Shown: piece after piece, positions 1 to 9,162 of the stretch | Position numbering within the stretch: the first letter of the stretch is position 1 | Layout of the letters: each line of letters begins with the position of its first letter | Assembly (NCBI RefSeq): GCF_958439165.1 | Contig: NZ_OY288120.1 | Coordinates: forward strand, 1-64,000 | Source of the DNA: an uncultured Hydrogenophaga sp. | Lineage (GTDB): Bacteria; Pseudomonadota; Gammaproteobacteria; Burkholderiales; Burkholderiaceae_C | DNA length: 64,000 nt | Direction of reading: 5' to 3' | Position numbers and translations under genes: made by a program | The notes under the pieces: generated by a model | What the model saw: only the letters and a program-made list of their open reading frames with translations | The model's database searches: none | Told to the model about the DNA's origin: nothing

Positions 1-30
1 GGAAATAAGCCGGTCGAGCACCTGCACACC

Positions 31-54
31 AGCCGCCCCCGGGCGGCTTTTTTT
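31..54 (+). terminator. Rho-independent terminator of an upstream gene outside the window
   Basis: AGCCGCCCCCGGGCGGCT forms a G+C-rich hairpin followed by a run of T. It would end transcription entering from the left, so the chemosensory operon downstream probably has its own promoter. The gene it serves is not in the window. Confidence 0.8.
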
Positions 55-290
55 CGCCCTGAATACCTTCAGGTTCACGAGGTCGAGGGACAGTCAGTCG
101 ACTTGAGTACCGCGCGGCAGGCCATCCTGGCCGCTCATCGCAGTTGGGCGGTCAGTCGATGACGGATGTCACGGAACCTTGACGTCAATCGCTCAGCGCG
201 CTCAAGCAGGCTCCGATAGGACAGGCACGACCACAGAAACGGGAGCCGTCATGGCACCGGACCAGGTCGAGCCACTCCGAGGAGCCCGAT
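55..290. other. Leader region of the chemosensory operon, no gene seen
   Basis: No convincing ORF is seen here; the frames that open in this stretch are GC-driven shadows of the receptor gene. A TTGACG hexamer at 179-184 resembles a -35 element, but no good -10 lies at the right distance, and no sigma-28 pattern with correct spacing was found. The ribosome binding site GAGGAG at 279-284 serves the gene starting at 291. Confidence 0.5.
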
Positions 291-2219
291 ATGTCCCTAG
301 TCATGAAGAGCCGCACCGCGGCCATCACTCCCCTGCTCCCCAACGGGGGCATCCCTGGCGTCACACGGCGCATGGCGCGAGACGCCGAGGTCAACCGGAA
401 ACGGGCTCGCACCGTCGCCAAGCAGCAGCAGGCTGCCGAACGGGTGGCCAGCGCATCGAGCCAGCTGTCCTCCGGCATCAACGAGGCGGCTGCAGCAGCC
501 GAGGAGCTGAAGCGGGCGGCCGATCAGATCTCCGCCGGCGCCGAAGAAGCTTCGAGTGCCGCGCAGGAATCGCTGGCGGCCATCAACCAGGCCAGCGGCG
601 CGATCGGACGTCAGCTGCTCGCCTGCCAGACAGCGCAGTCCAAGGCGAGCGGACTGCAGTCGATGGCACTGCGCATCAACCAGGCCGTCCAGTCCACCGT
701 CGGCGCCGTCGGTACGGCGGCACGCCGCCAGGCAGAGTCGGTGAAGATGGTGCAGGAGCTGGAGCGCCAGGCCGCCAACATCGGCGACATCGTGAAGGCG
801 GTGGCACGCATCGCCGATCAGACCAACCTGCTGGCCCTGAATGCGGCCATCGAGGCTGCGCGGGCCGGTGCCCATGGCAAGGGCTTTGCCGTCGTGGCCG
901 ACGAGGTCCGGACACTGGCCGAGACCAGCGAGAAGAGCGCCCGGCAGATCCAGGACCTGGTGAGCCAGATCCAGGGCGAAGTGAAGGTGATTGCCGGCGG
1001 CATCACCGAATCGGCCGACTCCATTCAGGCCGAAGTGGACAAGAGCGGCCAGATCCTGGAGCAGCTGGAGCAGATCCGCAGCGATGCCACCGAGATCGTG
1101 GCGGGTGCGGCCGAGATCGCGACCGCCGCCAGCCAGAGCAGCACCGCCGCCGAACAGGCGCTGAAAGGTTCCGAACTGGTGGCCGCCGCTGCCACCGAGC
1201 AGGCTTCCGCGTGCGCCGAAGCCACCAAGACGGTGGAAGAGCAGAGCGCAGCCCTGGCCGAATGCGAACAGAGTTCGGCCAGCCTGTCGGAAATCGCCGA
1301 CGAACTCAAGAACTCGTCGGACATCGGCAAGAGCGCCGAAGAAGTCGCCTCGGCGGCCGAAGAGCTGTCTTCGGCGGTCCAGGAGATCAACCGGGCGGCC
1401 TCCCAGATCATGGTGGCCCTGGAGCAGATCCGCAAAGGCGCCCAGGCGCAGGCATCGGCGACCACCGAGTCGGCTGCCGCCGTGACGCAGATCGAGCGTG
1501 GCGCGCAGCTGGCCGAGCAGCGGGCCGCCAGCGCCAGGGAACGGGCCGCAGGCATCCGGGGATTGATGCAGGACAACCGCTCGCGCATCGACGGACTGAT
1601 CAACAGCATCGGCGCGGGGGTCGAGGCGACCCGGCTGAGCCTGCAGCAGATCAAGGAACTGGAGCTGGTGAGCCGCAAGATCGACAAGATCGTCGATGCC
1701 ATCACGCAGGTCAGCATCCAGACCAACATGCTCGCCGTCAACGGCAGCATCGAGGCGGCGCGGGCCGGCGAATACGGCAAGGGCTTCGTGGTCGTAGCCA
1801 CGGACATCCGCAACCTGGCCCACGATTCGGCGGAGAACGCTGACCGCATCAAGGACCTGGTCAAGGGCATCCAGGACCAGATCGGCGTGGTGGGGCGTGA
1901 CCTGATCGAGATCATGGCGGCCGGCCAGAGCGAGGTGGAGAAGACCCGGGTGATCTCGGTCGATCTGGCCAGCATCTCCAGCGACGTCGAAGAGCTGGAG
2001 CGCGGCAATGAACACACCATGACCGCGTCCCAGGAGATTGCCCTGGCCATGGGTCATGTGAAGGTGACGGTGGATCAGGTGTCGGCTGCTGCAGAACAGG
2101 CGGAGAAAGCGGCGGAGCAGGCCGCCGGGGCGGCACGCCAGCAAGCCCAGGGCGCCGAGGAGCTGGGCTCGGCCATCGAGGAGATTGCCTCGCTGGCCGA
2201 CGAACTCCAGAGCAACTGA
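291..2219 (+). CDS. Soluble chemoreceptor with two MCP signalling tips (DosM-like)
   Basis: This 642-residue protein is a methyl-accepting chemotaxis receptor without a recognisable signal peptide or membrane segment. It is almost all Ala/Glu/Gln-rich coiled coil and carries two separate hairpin tips: the first around residues 175-192 (DQTNLLALNAAIEAARAG) and the second around 475-495 (QTNMLAVNGSIEAARAG). Each is followed by the usual GKGF-VVA segment. Family knowledge: such tips bind CheA and CheW, and a double-tip receptor (DosM) stabilises cytoplasmic arrays in Vibrio cholerae. The start is set by GAGGAG six bases upstream. It heads a ten-gene operon with CheW, CheB, CheR and CheA. The ligand is unknown and no sensor domain is visible. 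Confidence 0.88.
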   Translation: MSLVMKSRTAAITPLLPNGGIPGVTRRMARDAEVNRKRARTVAKQQQAAERVASASSQLSSGINEAAAAAEELKRAADQISAGAEEASSAAQESLAAINQASGAIGRQLLACQTAQSKASGLQSMALRINQAVQSTVGAVGTAARRQAESVKMVQELERQAANIGDIVKAVARIADQTNLLALNAAIEAARAGAHGKGFAVVADEVRTLAETSEKSARQIQDLVSQIQGEVKVIAGGITESADSIQAEVDKSGQILEQLEQIRSDATEIVAGAAEIATAASQSSTAAEQALKGSELVAAAATEQASACAEATKTVEEQSAALAECEQSSASLSEIADELKNSSDIGKSAEEVASAAEELSSAVQEINRAASQIMVALEQIRKGAQAQASATTESAAAVTQIERGAQLAEQRAASARERAAGIRGLMQDNRSRIDGLINSIGAGVEATRLSLQQIKELELVSRKIDKIVDAITQVSIQTNMLAVNGSIEAARAGEYGKGFVVVATDIRNLAHDSAENADRIKDLVKGIQDQIGVVGRDLIEIMAAGQSEVEKTRVISVDLASISSDVEELERGNEHTMTASQEIALAMGHVKVTVDQVSAAAEQAEKAAEQAAGAARQQAQGAEELGSAIEEIASLADELQSN

Positions 2220-2251
2220 GCCCGCGCAGCTTCGATGAAAGGAGGTGCGTG

Positions 2252-3802
2252 ATGCGTGCCGACAACCCATCCCAACAGCCCGAAGACGGCGACTGCCAGT
2301 TCGTCACCTTCAGCGCTGCCGGCGAACGCTTCGCCGTCCCCATGGGGCCGGTCCAGGAAATCATCCGGCTGCCGGAAGTGGCCCGGCTGCCGATGGCACC
2401 GCCCGCGCTGGAAGGCCTGGCCAACCTGCGCGGCCGGATCCTGCCCATCATCGATCTGCGCCGTGTGCTGGGCGTGCCGGTGCCGGAGTCCAGCGACGCC
2501 ACGCGGGCGCTGGTGATCCACATCGGACAACCGCTGGGCTTTGTGGTCGACCATGTGGCCAGCGTGATCCATGCATCCGCCCAGCAGGTCGAATCGGCCC
2601 AGTCGCTGCGCAGCGTGGTAGATGCCGAGCTGCTGACCGGCGTGATCCGACAGCCCCGCGAGGATGGCAGCGACGACCTGCTGCTGGTGCTGGACTTCAA
2701 CCGCCTGGTCCATGACCATTTCAGGACCCAGGGGCCGCGTGGCGATGCGGCGGTCCAGGCCGGTGGCGGTGCACCGACCGGTGCCGCGGACGAGGAACAG
2801 GCGGCCGACGAAGTCCGCCTGGTGAGCTTCACCGTGGACGGACAGGAATACGCGGTCGACATTGCCGACGTGCAGGAAATCGTCCAGATGCCGTCCCGGG
2901 TCACGACGCTGCACAACGTGCCGCCCCATGTGCTGGGCCTGATGTCGCTGCGCCGCCGGCTGCTGCCCCTGGTCAGTCTGCGCGCCCTGTTCGGGCTGAC
3001 CCCGGTGGCGGCTGACGAGCAGCAGCGGATCGTGGTGGTCGGCCGGGGCGATACCCAGATCGGCCTGGTCACCGATACGGTCAAGGAGGTGCTGGGCGTG
3101 CCCAGGAACCTCACCGAAGGTGTACCGCCCCTGCTGTCCCGCACCGGCGATCTCGGCGAGTTCTCCGCCATCTGCCGGCTGGAGGGCGGACGCCGCCTGG
3201 TGTCGGTGATCGATGCCGAACGTCTGCTGGGACTCCCCGCCATCCAGGCCGCCTGCCAGGCGATCGACGCAGCCGGCCACCTTCACGAAGAAGCGTCAGA
3301 CGAGGACCCGACCATGCATGAAAGCGCCAAGGCTGCGGCCGACCAGGACCTGCAGATGGTGATATTCCGCCTGGGCGCCGAAGAGTTCGGTGTTCCGATC
3401 ATGAGCGTGCAGGAGATCGTGCGCGTGCCGGAAGTGCTGACCCGGGTTCCCCAGACACCGGCCTTCGTCGAGGGAGTGATGAACCTGCGCGGCATGGTGC
3501 TGCCGGTGGTGGATCAACGCCGACGCCTGGCCATGGAGCCGATCGAGCGCAACGACCGGCAGCGGATCATGGTCTACACCTTCGGCGGCATGCGTACCGG
3601 TTTCATCGTCGATTCGGTGGCCGAGGTGATGAAGATCGAAGGCGCCCATGTGGAACAGGCGCCCGACCTCGGCGAAGCCCAGAGGCTCCTGTTCTCCCGG
3701 GTGGCCAAGATCGATGGCGGCAAGCGTCTGGTCATGCTGATCGACCCCGACCGCCTGCTGGACCACCGCGACCGCAGCCAGCTGGCGCTGCAGCACGCCT
3801 GA
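2252..3802 (+). CDS. CheW scaffold protein with three CheW domains
   Basis: The 516-residue product contains three CheW-like beta-barrel domains in a row: about residues 10-150, 187-335 and 366-510. Each has the family core, for example FGVPIMSVQEIVRVPEV in the third, followed by a segment like GVMNLRG-VLPVVD. CheW normally has one domain of about 150 residues and links receptors to CheA, so this protein can bridge several partners. ATG at 2252 is preferred over the GTG directly before it because AAAGGAGGT at 2238-2246 is correctly spaced only for the ATG. It follows the double-tip receptor by 32 bases and fits a specialised array scaffold. Confidence 0.9.
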   Translation: MRADNPSQQPEDGDCQFVTFSAAGERFAVPMGPVQEIIRLPEVARLPMAPPALEGLANLRGRILPIIDLRRVLGVPVPESSDATRALVIHIGQPLGFVVDHVASVIHASAQQVESAQSLRSVVDAELLTGVIRQPREDGSDDLLLVLDFNRLVHDHFRTQGPRGDAAVQAGGGAPTGAADEEQAADEVRLVSFTVDGQEYAVDIADVQEIVQMPSRVTTLHNVPPHVLGLMSLRRRLLPLVSLRALFGLTPVAADEQQRIVVVGRGDTQIGLVTDTVKEVLGVPRNLTEGVPPLLSRTGDLGEFSAICRLEGGRRLVSVIDAERLLGLPAIQAACQAIDAAGHLHEEASDEDPTMHESAKAAADQDLQMVIFRLGAEEFGVPIMSVQEIVRVPEVLTRVPQTPAFVEGVMNLRGMVLPVVDQRRRLAMEPIERNDRQRIMVYTFGGMRTGFIVDSVAEVMKIEGAHVEQAPDLGEAQRLLFSRVAKIDGGKRLVMLIDPDRLLDHRDRSQLALQHA

Positions 3803-3812
3803 AGGATCGGTC

Positions 3813-4907
3813 ATGAAGGTGCTGGTGGTCGATGACTCTGCGCTGATGCGCCGCCTGCTCGGTTCGGTGATGAGCGAGGCCGGCTGGCAGGTCCGGTTTT
3901 CACACCACGGCGTCGAGGCCCTGGAGATGGCCACCGACTGGCAGCCCGACGTGGTGACCATGGACATCAACATGCCCCAGATGGACGGCCTGACCGCGTT
4001 GTCCATGCTGATGCAGGTCCGACCGACACCGGTGGTGATGGTGTCCTCCCTGACCGAACAGGGTGCGCAGGCCACGCTGGAGGCGCTGGCCCTCGGCGCG
4101 GTGGACTTCATTGCCAAGCCGGGCGGGACGATCTCGCTGAACATCGATCAGATCGCTCCTCTGCTGATCGAGAAAGTCCGCACGGCGGCACGTGCCCGCA
4201 TTCCGGCCAACCGTCACGCCACCACCGCCAGGACACCGCGGGCCGGCATGCAGCCGCCACCCGCTGCCGAGACAGCTGCAACCCGCCACGCGCCCCGCAA
4301 GGTCCCCACGGCAGCGGCCGAAGGTCTGGTGATCATCGGCGTCTCCACCGGCGGACCCCGCACGCTCGAGGACATCCTGCCGCAGCTGCCGGCGAACTTT
4401 CCCTGGCCGGTCCTGGTGGCCCAGCACATGCCGGTGAATTTCACCGACGCACTGGCGCGCCGGATGGACAGCATGTGCGCCCTTCGGGTGCGGGAGTGCA
4501 GTTCGACGATGCCGCTGGAGCCGGGCCAGATCGTGATCGGCCGCGGTGGCACCGACATGGTGGTGCAGCGCAAGCTGGGGCGGCTGGTGGCGCAGCCACG
4601 GCAGGAGTCGGCCGAACATCCCTGGCACCCCTCGGTGGACGTGCTCATGACCAGCGCCATGCAGGTGCTGGATCCGGCCGCCCTGATCGGCGTGCTGCTG
4701 ACCGGCATGGGCAACGACGGTGCCGAGAGCTTCTCGCGACTGATGCAGCAGGGCGGCCACACGGTCGCGGAGTCGCGGGAATCGGCCGTCGTCTTCGGCA
4801 TGCCCCAGGAACTGATCCGCCGGGGAGGCGCCAGCATGGTCCTGCCCAGCCATTCCATTGCGGGCCAGCTGCGCGACTGGCTCTCCGCTGCACCGTCGAT
4901 CCGATGA
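3813..4907 (+). CDS. cheB: Chemotaxis response regulator protein-glutamate methylesterase CheB
   Basis: CheB removes methyl groups from receptor glutamates and deamidates glutamines during adaptation. The 364-residue protein has an N-terminal receiver domain (acceptor Asp51 in TMDINMP, Lys102 in AKPGG), a Pro/Ala/Thr-rich linker at about 130-168, and a C-terminal methylesterase domain. The catalytic triad is visible: Ser178 in GVSTGGP, His205 in QHMP and Asp302 in MGNDG. Length and domain order are standard. It lies 10 bases after cheW; CheR, the opposing methyltransferase, is two genes on, so this array should be methylation-adapted. Confidence 0.96.
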   Translation: MKVLVVDDSALMRRLLGSVMSEAGWQVRFSHHGVEALEMATDWQPDVVTMDINMPQMDGLTALSMLMQVRPTPVVMVSSLTEQGAQATLEALALGAVDFIAKPGGTISLNIDQIAPLLIEKVRTAARARIPANRHATTARTPRAGMQPPPAAETAATRHAPRKVPTAAAEGLVIIGVSTGGPRTLEDILPQLPANFPWPVLVAQHMPVNFTDALARRMDSMCALRVRECSSTMPLEPGQIVIGRGGTDMVVQRKLGRLVAQPRQESAEHPWHPSVDVLMTSAMQVLDPAALIGVLLTGMGNDGAESFSRLMQQGGHTVAESRESAVVFGMPQELIRRGGASMVLPSHSIAGQLRDWLSAAPSIR

Positions 4908-4923
4908 ACCCGAGGACACAGAG

Positions 4924-5544
4924 ATGGGACTGAAACGAACCGGACCGGCACCCGATGCAACAGCGCCGCCCCAGCGTCCGATGCAGGCCGTGCGACAGCC
5001 GGCGGAGCTCGGCGCGGGCACGGCCGCAGAACGGCGGGAAGCGGCCCGCGAACTGAGCCGTCGTCCGGACACGTCCGACGCCATCGGCGCCCAGCTGCTG
5101 ACCGAGCCGGACGCATCGGTCCGCGAAGCCCTGTTCACCGGCCTGCGCCACCAGGCCAGTGCCGGGGCAGCAGCGGCCCTGATCGGCCTGCTGAGCAGCG
5201 AAGATGCCGGCCTGCGCAACGGAGCCATCGAAGCCCTGTCGGCCATGCCGGAAGCGGTGGCACCGCGCATGAAGGCCTTGCTTCGCGACACGGACCCGGA
5301 CGTGCGTATCTTTGCCGTCAACCTGCTGGTCGAGCTGCAGCACCCCGATCTGGTGGTCTGGCTGGTGGACGCCCTGGCACAGGAAACCCAGGTCAATGTG
5401 GTGGCCGCAGCGATCGATGTGCTGGCCGAGGTGGGAGGCCCGGAACAGCACCCGCTGCTGCGGGGTCTGGCCGCGCGCTTCCCGGACGATCCCTTCATCG
5501 GCTTTGCGGTCGACATGGCATTGAGCCGATCGGAGGCTGCATGA
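4924..5544 (+). CDS. HEAT-repeat protein of the chemosensory operon
   Basis: This 206-residue protein has a Pro/Ala-rich N-terminus (about 1-35) and then helical HEAT-like repeats, visible as recurring pairs such as ASVREALFTGL, GLRNGAIEALSAM and PDVRIFAVNLLVEL. HEAT repeats form protein-binding solenoids; the partner is unknown. ATG at 4924 is chosen because it lies 16 bases after the cheB stop with an A/G-rich stretch upstream, whereas the open frame before it runs into cheB. It ends in an ATGA overlap with cheR, suggesting translational coupling and a role with CheR/CheB adaptation or array assembly, which is inference. Confidence 0.85.
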   Translation: MGLKRTGPAPDATAPPQRPMQAVRQPAELGAGTAAERREAARELSRRPDTSDAIGAQLLTEPDASVREALFTGLRHQASAGAAAALIGLLSSEDAGLRNGAIEALSAMPEAVAPRMKALLRDTDPDVRIFAVNLLVELQHPDLVVWLVDALAQETQVNVVAAAIDVLAEVGGPEQHPLLRGLAARFPDDPFIGFAVDMALSRSEAA

Positions 5545-6416
5545 AGGCCGCAGCCACGGCACGCGAGATCGATCCCGTCATCACCGATGCGGATTTTCTG
5601 AAGTTCCGCGATTTCTTCTACCGCAAGACCGGCATCCATTTCGATGAAGGCAAGCGCTACTTCGTCGACAAGCGCCTGATGGAACGGGTGCAGGCGACCG
5701 GCGCCGACAGCTTCCGGAGCTACTTCCTGGCTCTGCGCTTCGACCGCTCCAGCGACGAGCTGCAGGCCCTGGTCAATTCGATGACGGTCAACGAGACCTA
5801 CTTCTTCCGCGAGGCCTACCAGTTCGACTGCATGGTCAACAGCCTGCTCGACGAGGTGGTGCGCCGCAAGGCACCGGGCGAGCGCATCCGCATCTGGTCG
5901 ATACCCTCCTCCACCGGTGAAGAGCCGTACTCCATCGCGATCTACCTGCTGGAACGCTGGCCCCAGATCGATCTGCACGAGGTGGAAATACTGTCTTCGG
6001 ACATCGACACCCGGGTGCTGGCAGCCGCGCAGCAGGGCGTGTACAGCGCGCGTTCGGTGGCCCAGCTGCCGCGCGCTTACCTGGAGAAGTACTTCAGCCC
6101 CATGCCGCAGGGCGAGTGGCGCATCTCGCGGGATCTGGTCGATGCGGTGGAGTTCTCGCAGGTGAACCTGAGCGACCCCAAGGACACCCGCCGGTTCCGC
6201 CAGATCGACCTCATCTTCTGCCGCAACCTGCTGATCTATTTCGACGACCTGTCCAGGCGGCTGGCGGTCGAGGCCATGTTCGATGCACTCAACCCCGGCG
6301 GTTTCATCTGCCTGGGGCACTCGGAATCGATGAGCCGCATCAGTTCGCTGTTTCAGATCCGGCGGTTCAGCGACGCCATGGTGTACCAGAAACCCCAGGA
6401 CGGAGATCGCCCATGA
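5541..6416 (+). CDS. cheR: Chemotaxis protein methyltransferase CheR
   Basis: CheR methylates receptor glutamates with S-adenosylmethionine. The 291-residue protein has the N-terminal helical CheR domain (about 14-75), the conserved SMTVNETYFFRE stretch, and the SAM-binding domain with SSTGEEPYSIAI (the usual motif has Cys before STGEEPYS, here Ser) and the late motif FCRNLLIYFD. Nothing is missing for activity. It overlaps the upstream HEAT gene and the downstream receiver gene by ATGA, so the three are probably translated in a coupled way. It has no TPR extension like those found in some alternative systems. Confidence 0.95.
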   Translation: MKAAATAREIDPVITDADFLKFRDFFYRKTGIHFDEGKRYFVDKRLMERVQATGADSFRSYFLALRFDRSSDELQALVNSMTVNETYFFREAYQFDCMVNSLLDEVVRRKAPGERIRIWSIPSSTGEEPYSIAIYLLERWPQIDLHEVEILSSDIDTRVLAAAQQGVYSARSVAQLPRAYLEKYFSPMPQGEWRISRDLVDAVEFSQVNLSDPKDTRRFRQIDLIFCRNLLIYFDDLSRRLAVEAMFDALNPGGFICLGHSESMSRISSLFQIRRFSDAMVYQKPQDGDRP

Positions 6417-6850
6417 AGACGGCTCGAATACTCGTGGTGGACGACGCAGCCACGGTCCGCATGTACCACCGCAAGATGCTCGGAGACCTGGGCTGGCTGA
6501 CCGACGAAGCCGTCAATGGCGTGGAGGCACTGGAGAAGATCCTGACCCAGGCGGCCGACGAACCGTTCGACCTGTTCGTGGTCGACGTGAACATGCCCAA
6601 GATGGACGGCTACTCCCTGCTGCGCGAGCTGCGACGCCTGCCGCAGATTCCACCCGCACCGGTGCTGATGGTGTCGACCGAAGCCCAGCTGCATGACGCC
6701 ATGGCCGCCTACGACGCTGGCGCCAACGCCTACCTGGTGAAGCCGGCCCGCCCCCCGGAGCTGGCCATCACCGCGGCGCTGCTGCTGGGCGATCTGCCGA
6801 CCGCCCGCCGGGCCGCCGGACTCCCGGTGCTGCAGGGAGACCCGTCATGA
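6413..6850 (+). CDS. Single-domain receiver (CheY-like)
   Basis: A stand-alone receiver of 145 residues. The acidic pair in VVDDAATVRM, the acceptor Asp in VVDVNMPKMDG, the Thr/Ser switch in MVSTEA and the Lys in YLVKPA are all present, so it should be phosphorylated by the CheA encoded next. It has no output domain and a roughly 20-residue tail rich in Ala/Arg/Pro. Start ATG at 6413 overlaps the cheR stop, and its stop overlaps the cheA start at 6847, both as ATGA. It is one of two CheY-like proteins in the operon, which could act as signal carrier and phosphate sink; which is which cannot be told. Confidence 0.93.
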   Translation: MKTARILVVDDAATVRMYHRKMLGDLGWLTDEAVNGVEALEKILTQAADEPFDLFVVDVNMPKMDGYSLLRELRRLPQIPPAPVLMVSTEAQLHDAMAAYDAGANAYLVKPARPPELAITAALLLGDLPTARRAAGLPVLQGDPS

Positions 6851-9162
6851 ACGCACAGGATCTGATCGGACAGTTCGTGCAGGAGGCCCGGGAATGCCTG
6901 GAGCGCATCGGCCAGCGCCTGCTGATGGTCGAGCGCGATCCGGCCAACCGGGAGCTGCTCAACGACCTGTTCCGCGAGGTGCACACCCTCAAGGGGAACT
7001 GCGGGCTGTTCGACTTCGCCGCGCTGGAGCATCTGGTTCACGCCGGCGAAGATGTGCTCGACGGCGTCCGCAGCGGGCGGTTCGGCTACAGCCCGGAACT
7101 GGCCGACGTGCTGCTGGACGCCATGGACCACACCGCAGCCATGGTCGAACAGATCGCCTGTTCCGGGCAGCTGGACGGAGACGATGCCGAGTCGGACCGG
7201 CTGGCCCGTGCGCTGCGCCGTCTGCTGCCGGACACGAAGGAAGGTCAGCCGCATGACGGCACAGGGTCCGCTGCGGACGCGGCAGGCATGGCCGCACCGC
7301 CCTGGCTGGTGCCGCTGCCCCCGGAGCAGCGCCCCGCGGGTGCCGTTGCCGTGACCTACACCCCCGAGGCGGAGTGCTACTTCAAGGGCGAAGACCCCTG
7401 GCGGCTGGTCCGACAGGCACCGGGGCTGTGTCATCTGGGTGTGCAGAAGCCGGCCGAATGGGAACAGAAGCCCGAAGCGTTCGACTGCTATCGGCACCGG
7501 CTCGTCTTCGAGCTGGTCTGCAGCGCACCCATCGATGCGGTGCGGGCGCACTTCCGTTATGTGAACGAGCAGGTCCGCTGCCATGTCATTGCCGGCTCGC
7601 CCCCGCTGCCGGCACCTGCCGCGGCGACGCCCGCCCGACCGGCCACCGAACCCTCGGAGCTGCTGCGCCTGCATGCCCACCGGCTGTGGACCGCCCAGCG
7701 CGAGCTGCTGTCGCGCCCCGGGATCACGCCGGCCAGCGTTGCCGCTGCGCGCCAGGTGCTGACCAACCTGGTGCAGGCGCTGGGGGGCGGCGCGGAGCTG
7801 CAGAGCGCCCTGGCGGCCCTTCCGCCCGGAGTGGCTCCGCTGGCGGCCTGGGCCTCCCGCCATGAGCCGGAAGACACGGACGAAGGTCAGACCGGACAGG
7901 GGGACACAAGTCAGGCTGGAGCACGGCGGGCGGGCCCTGCGGCTTCTCCGGGTGCTGCCGGGGACGACGCCGGAACAGGTGAGCGCAACCCTCGCACGCT
8001 GAAGGTGTCGCAGGACAAGATCGACCGGCTGATGGACCTGATCGGCGAGATGGTGGTGGCCAAGAACGCCCTGCCCTACCTCGCGGCCCGCGCCGAGACC
8101 CAGTTCGGCCAGCGCGAGCTGGCGCGCGAGATCAAGACGCAGTATTCGGTCATCAACCGCATTGCAGAGGACATGCAGCACGCGGTCCTGCAGGTCCGCA
8201 TGCTCCCGGTGGGCACGGTCTTCCAGCGGTTCGGCCGGCTGGTCCGCGACATTTCTCGCAAGCTGGGGAAAGAGGTGGAACTGGTCCTGGAGGGCGAGGA
8301 CACGGAAGCCGACAAGAACGTCATCGAAAGCCTCGCCGATCCGCTCATCCACATCCTGCGCAACAGCCTGGACCACGGCATCGAGCTGCCGGAGGTCCGG
8401 CGGGCAGCGGGCAAGCCGGCCACCGGCACCCTGCGGGTCACCGCCCGCCAGGAGGGTGACCGCGTCGTTCTGGAAATGGCGGACGACGGCGCCGGCATCG
8501 ACACCGGCCGGGTCAAGGCCAAGGCGGTGGAACGCGGGCTCATCCCGGCAGAGCGGGCCGATGCGCTGGGCGACGCCGAAGCGGTGCAGCTGGTGTTCCT
8601 GCCGGGCTTCTCGACGGCCGAGTCGATCTCCGATCTCTCGGGACGCGGGGTCGGCATGGACGTGGTGCGGACCGCGGTGGAGCGGGTCAACGGCACCGTG
8701 GACCTCAGCAGCACGCCAGGGGCAGGCACCACCATACGGCTGTCGCTGCCGCTGTCGATGGCGGTCACCCACGTGATGATGATCGAGAGCGCCGGCAAGC
8801 GCTTCGGTGTGCCCATGGACCTGATCGTGGAGACCGTGCGCGTGTCGGTCGAGGACATCCACCGCTTCAAGCAGGCCCAGACGGTGGTGCTGCGCGGCCG
8901 CATCGTGCCGCTGCGCTCGCTCAATGCGGTGCTGGGACTGCCGGAGCCACAACGCATCAACAACGATGGCGAGCATGCCGTGCTGGTGGTCCGCCTGGGT
9001 GGCGAAACCATCGGACTGATCGTCGACGACTTCGACGGCACCAGCGACATCATCCTCAAGCCGCTGGAGGGTGTGCTGGCCGGCCTGACCGGATTCGCCG
9101 GCACCGCCCTGATGGGTGACGGCAGCGTGCTCATGATCCTCAATCCCCGGGAGCTGGTCTGA
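6847..9162 (+). CDS. cheA: Chemotaxis histidine kinase CheA
   Basis: CheA autophosphorylates under receptor control and passes phosphate to CheY and CheB. The 771-residue protein has one Hpt domain (phospho-His46 in REVHTLKG), an unusual P2-like region at about 165-250 (TYTPEAECYFKGEDP), a Pro/Ala-rich linker, the dimerisation domain from about 381 (KIDRLMDLIGEMVVAKN), the ATPase domain (N box HILRNSLDHGIE, G boxes DDGAGID and GRGVGMDVV) and a C-terminal CheW-like domain from about 625. All catalytic boxes are intact. It overlaps the receiver gene upstream and the STAS-like gene downstream. Confidence 0.96.
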   Translation: MNAQDLIGQFVQEARECLERIGQRLLMVERDPANRELLNDLFREVHTLKGNCGLFDFAALEHLVHAGEDVLDGVRSGRFGYSPELADVLLDAMDHTAAMVEQIACSGQLDGDDAESDRLARALRRLLPDTKEGQPHDGTGSAADAAGMAAPPWLVPLPPEQRPAGAVAVTYTPEAECYFKGEDPWRLVRQAPGLCHLGVQKPAEWEQKPEAFDCYRHRLVFELVCSAPIDAVRAHFRYVNEQVRCHVIAGSPPLPAPAAATPARPATEPSELLRLHAHRLWTAQRELLSRPGITPASVAAARQVLTNLVQALGGGAELQSALAALPPGVAPLAAWASRHEPEDTDEGQTGQGDTSQAGARRAGPAASPGAAGDDAGTGERNPRTLKVSQDKIDRLMDLIGEMVVAKNALPYLAARAETQFGQRELAREIKTQYSVINRIAEDMQHAVLQVRMLPVGTVFQRFGRLVRDISRKLGKEVELVLEGEDTEADKNVIESLADPLIHILRNSLDHGIELPEVRRAAGKPATGTLRVTARQEGDRVVLEMADDGAGIDTGRVKAKAVERGLIPAERADALGDAEAVQLVFLPGFSTAESISDLSGRGVGMDVVRTAVERVNGTVDLSSTPGAGTTIRLSLPLSMAVTHVMMIESAGKRFGVPMDLIVETVRVSVEDIHRFKQAQTVVLRGRIVPLRSLNAVLGLPEPQRINNDGEHAVLVVRLGGETIGLIVDDFDGTSDIILKPLEGVLAGLTGFAGTALMGDGSVLMILNPRELV

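Noticed and set aside
179..290. Promoter built on TTGACG at 179-184
   Set aside because: No -10 element was found at 16-18 bases, and sigma-28 spacing does not fit.
297..2270. 657-codon minus-strand frame opposite the double-tip receptor
   Set aside because: The translation is Leu/Gly/Arg/His-rich and non-protein-like; it mirrors the repetitive coiled-coil gene.
3900..6320. 806-codon open frame on the minus strand across cheB and cheR
   Set aside because: Antisense shadow of genes with clear catalytic motifs on the plus strand; no domain is recognisable in its translation.
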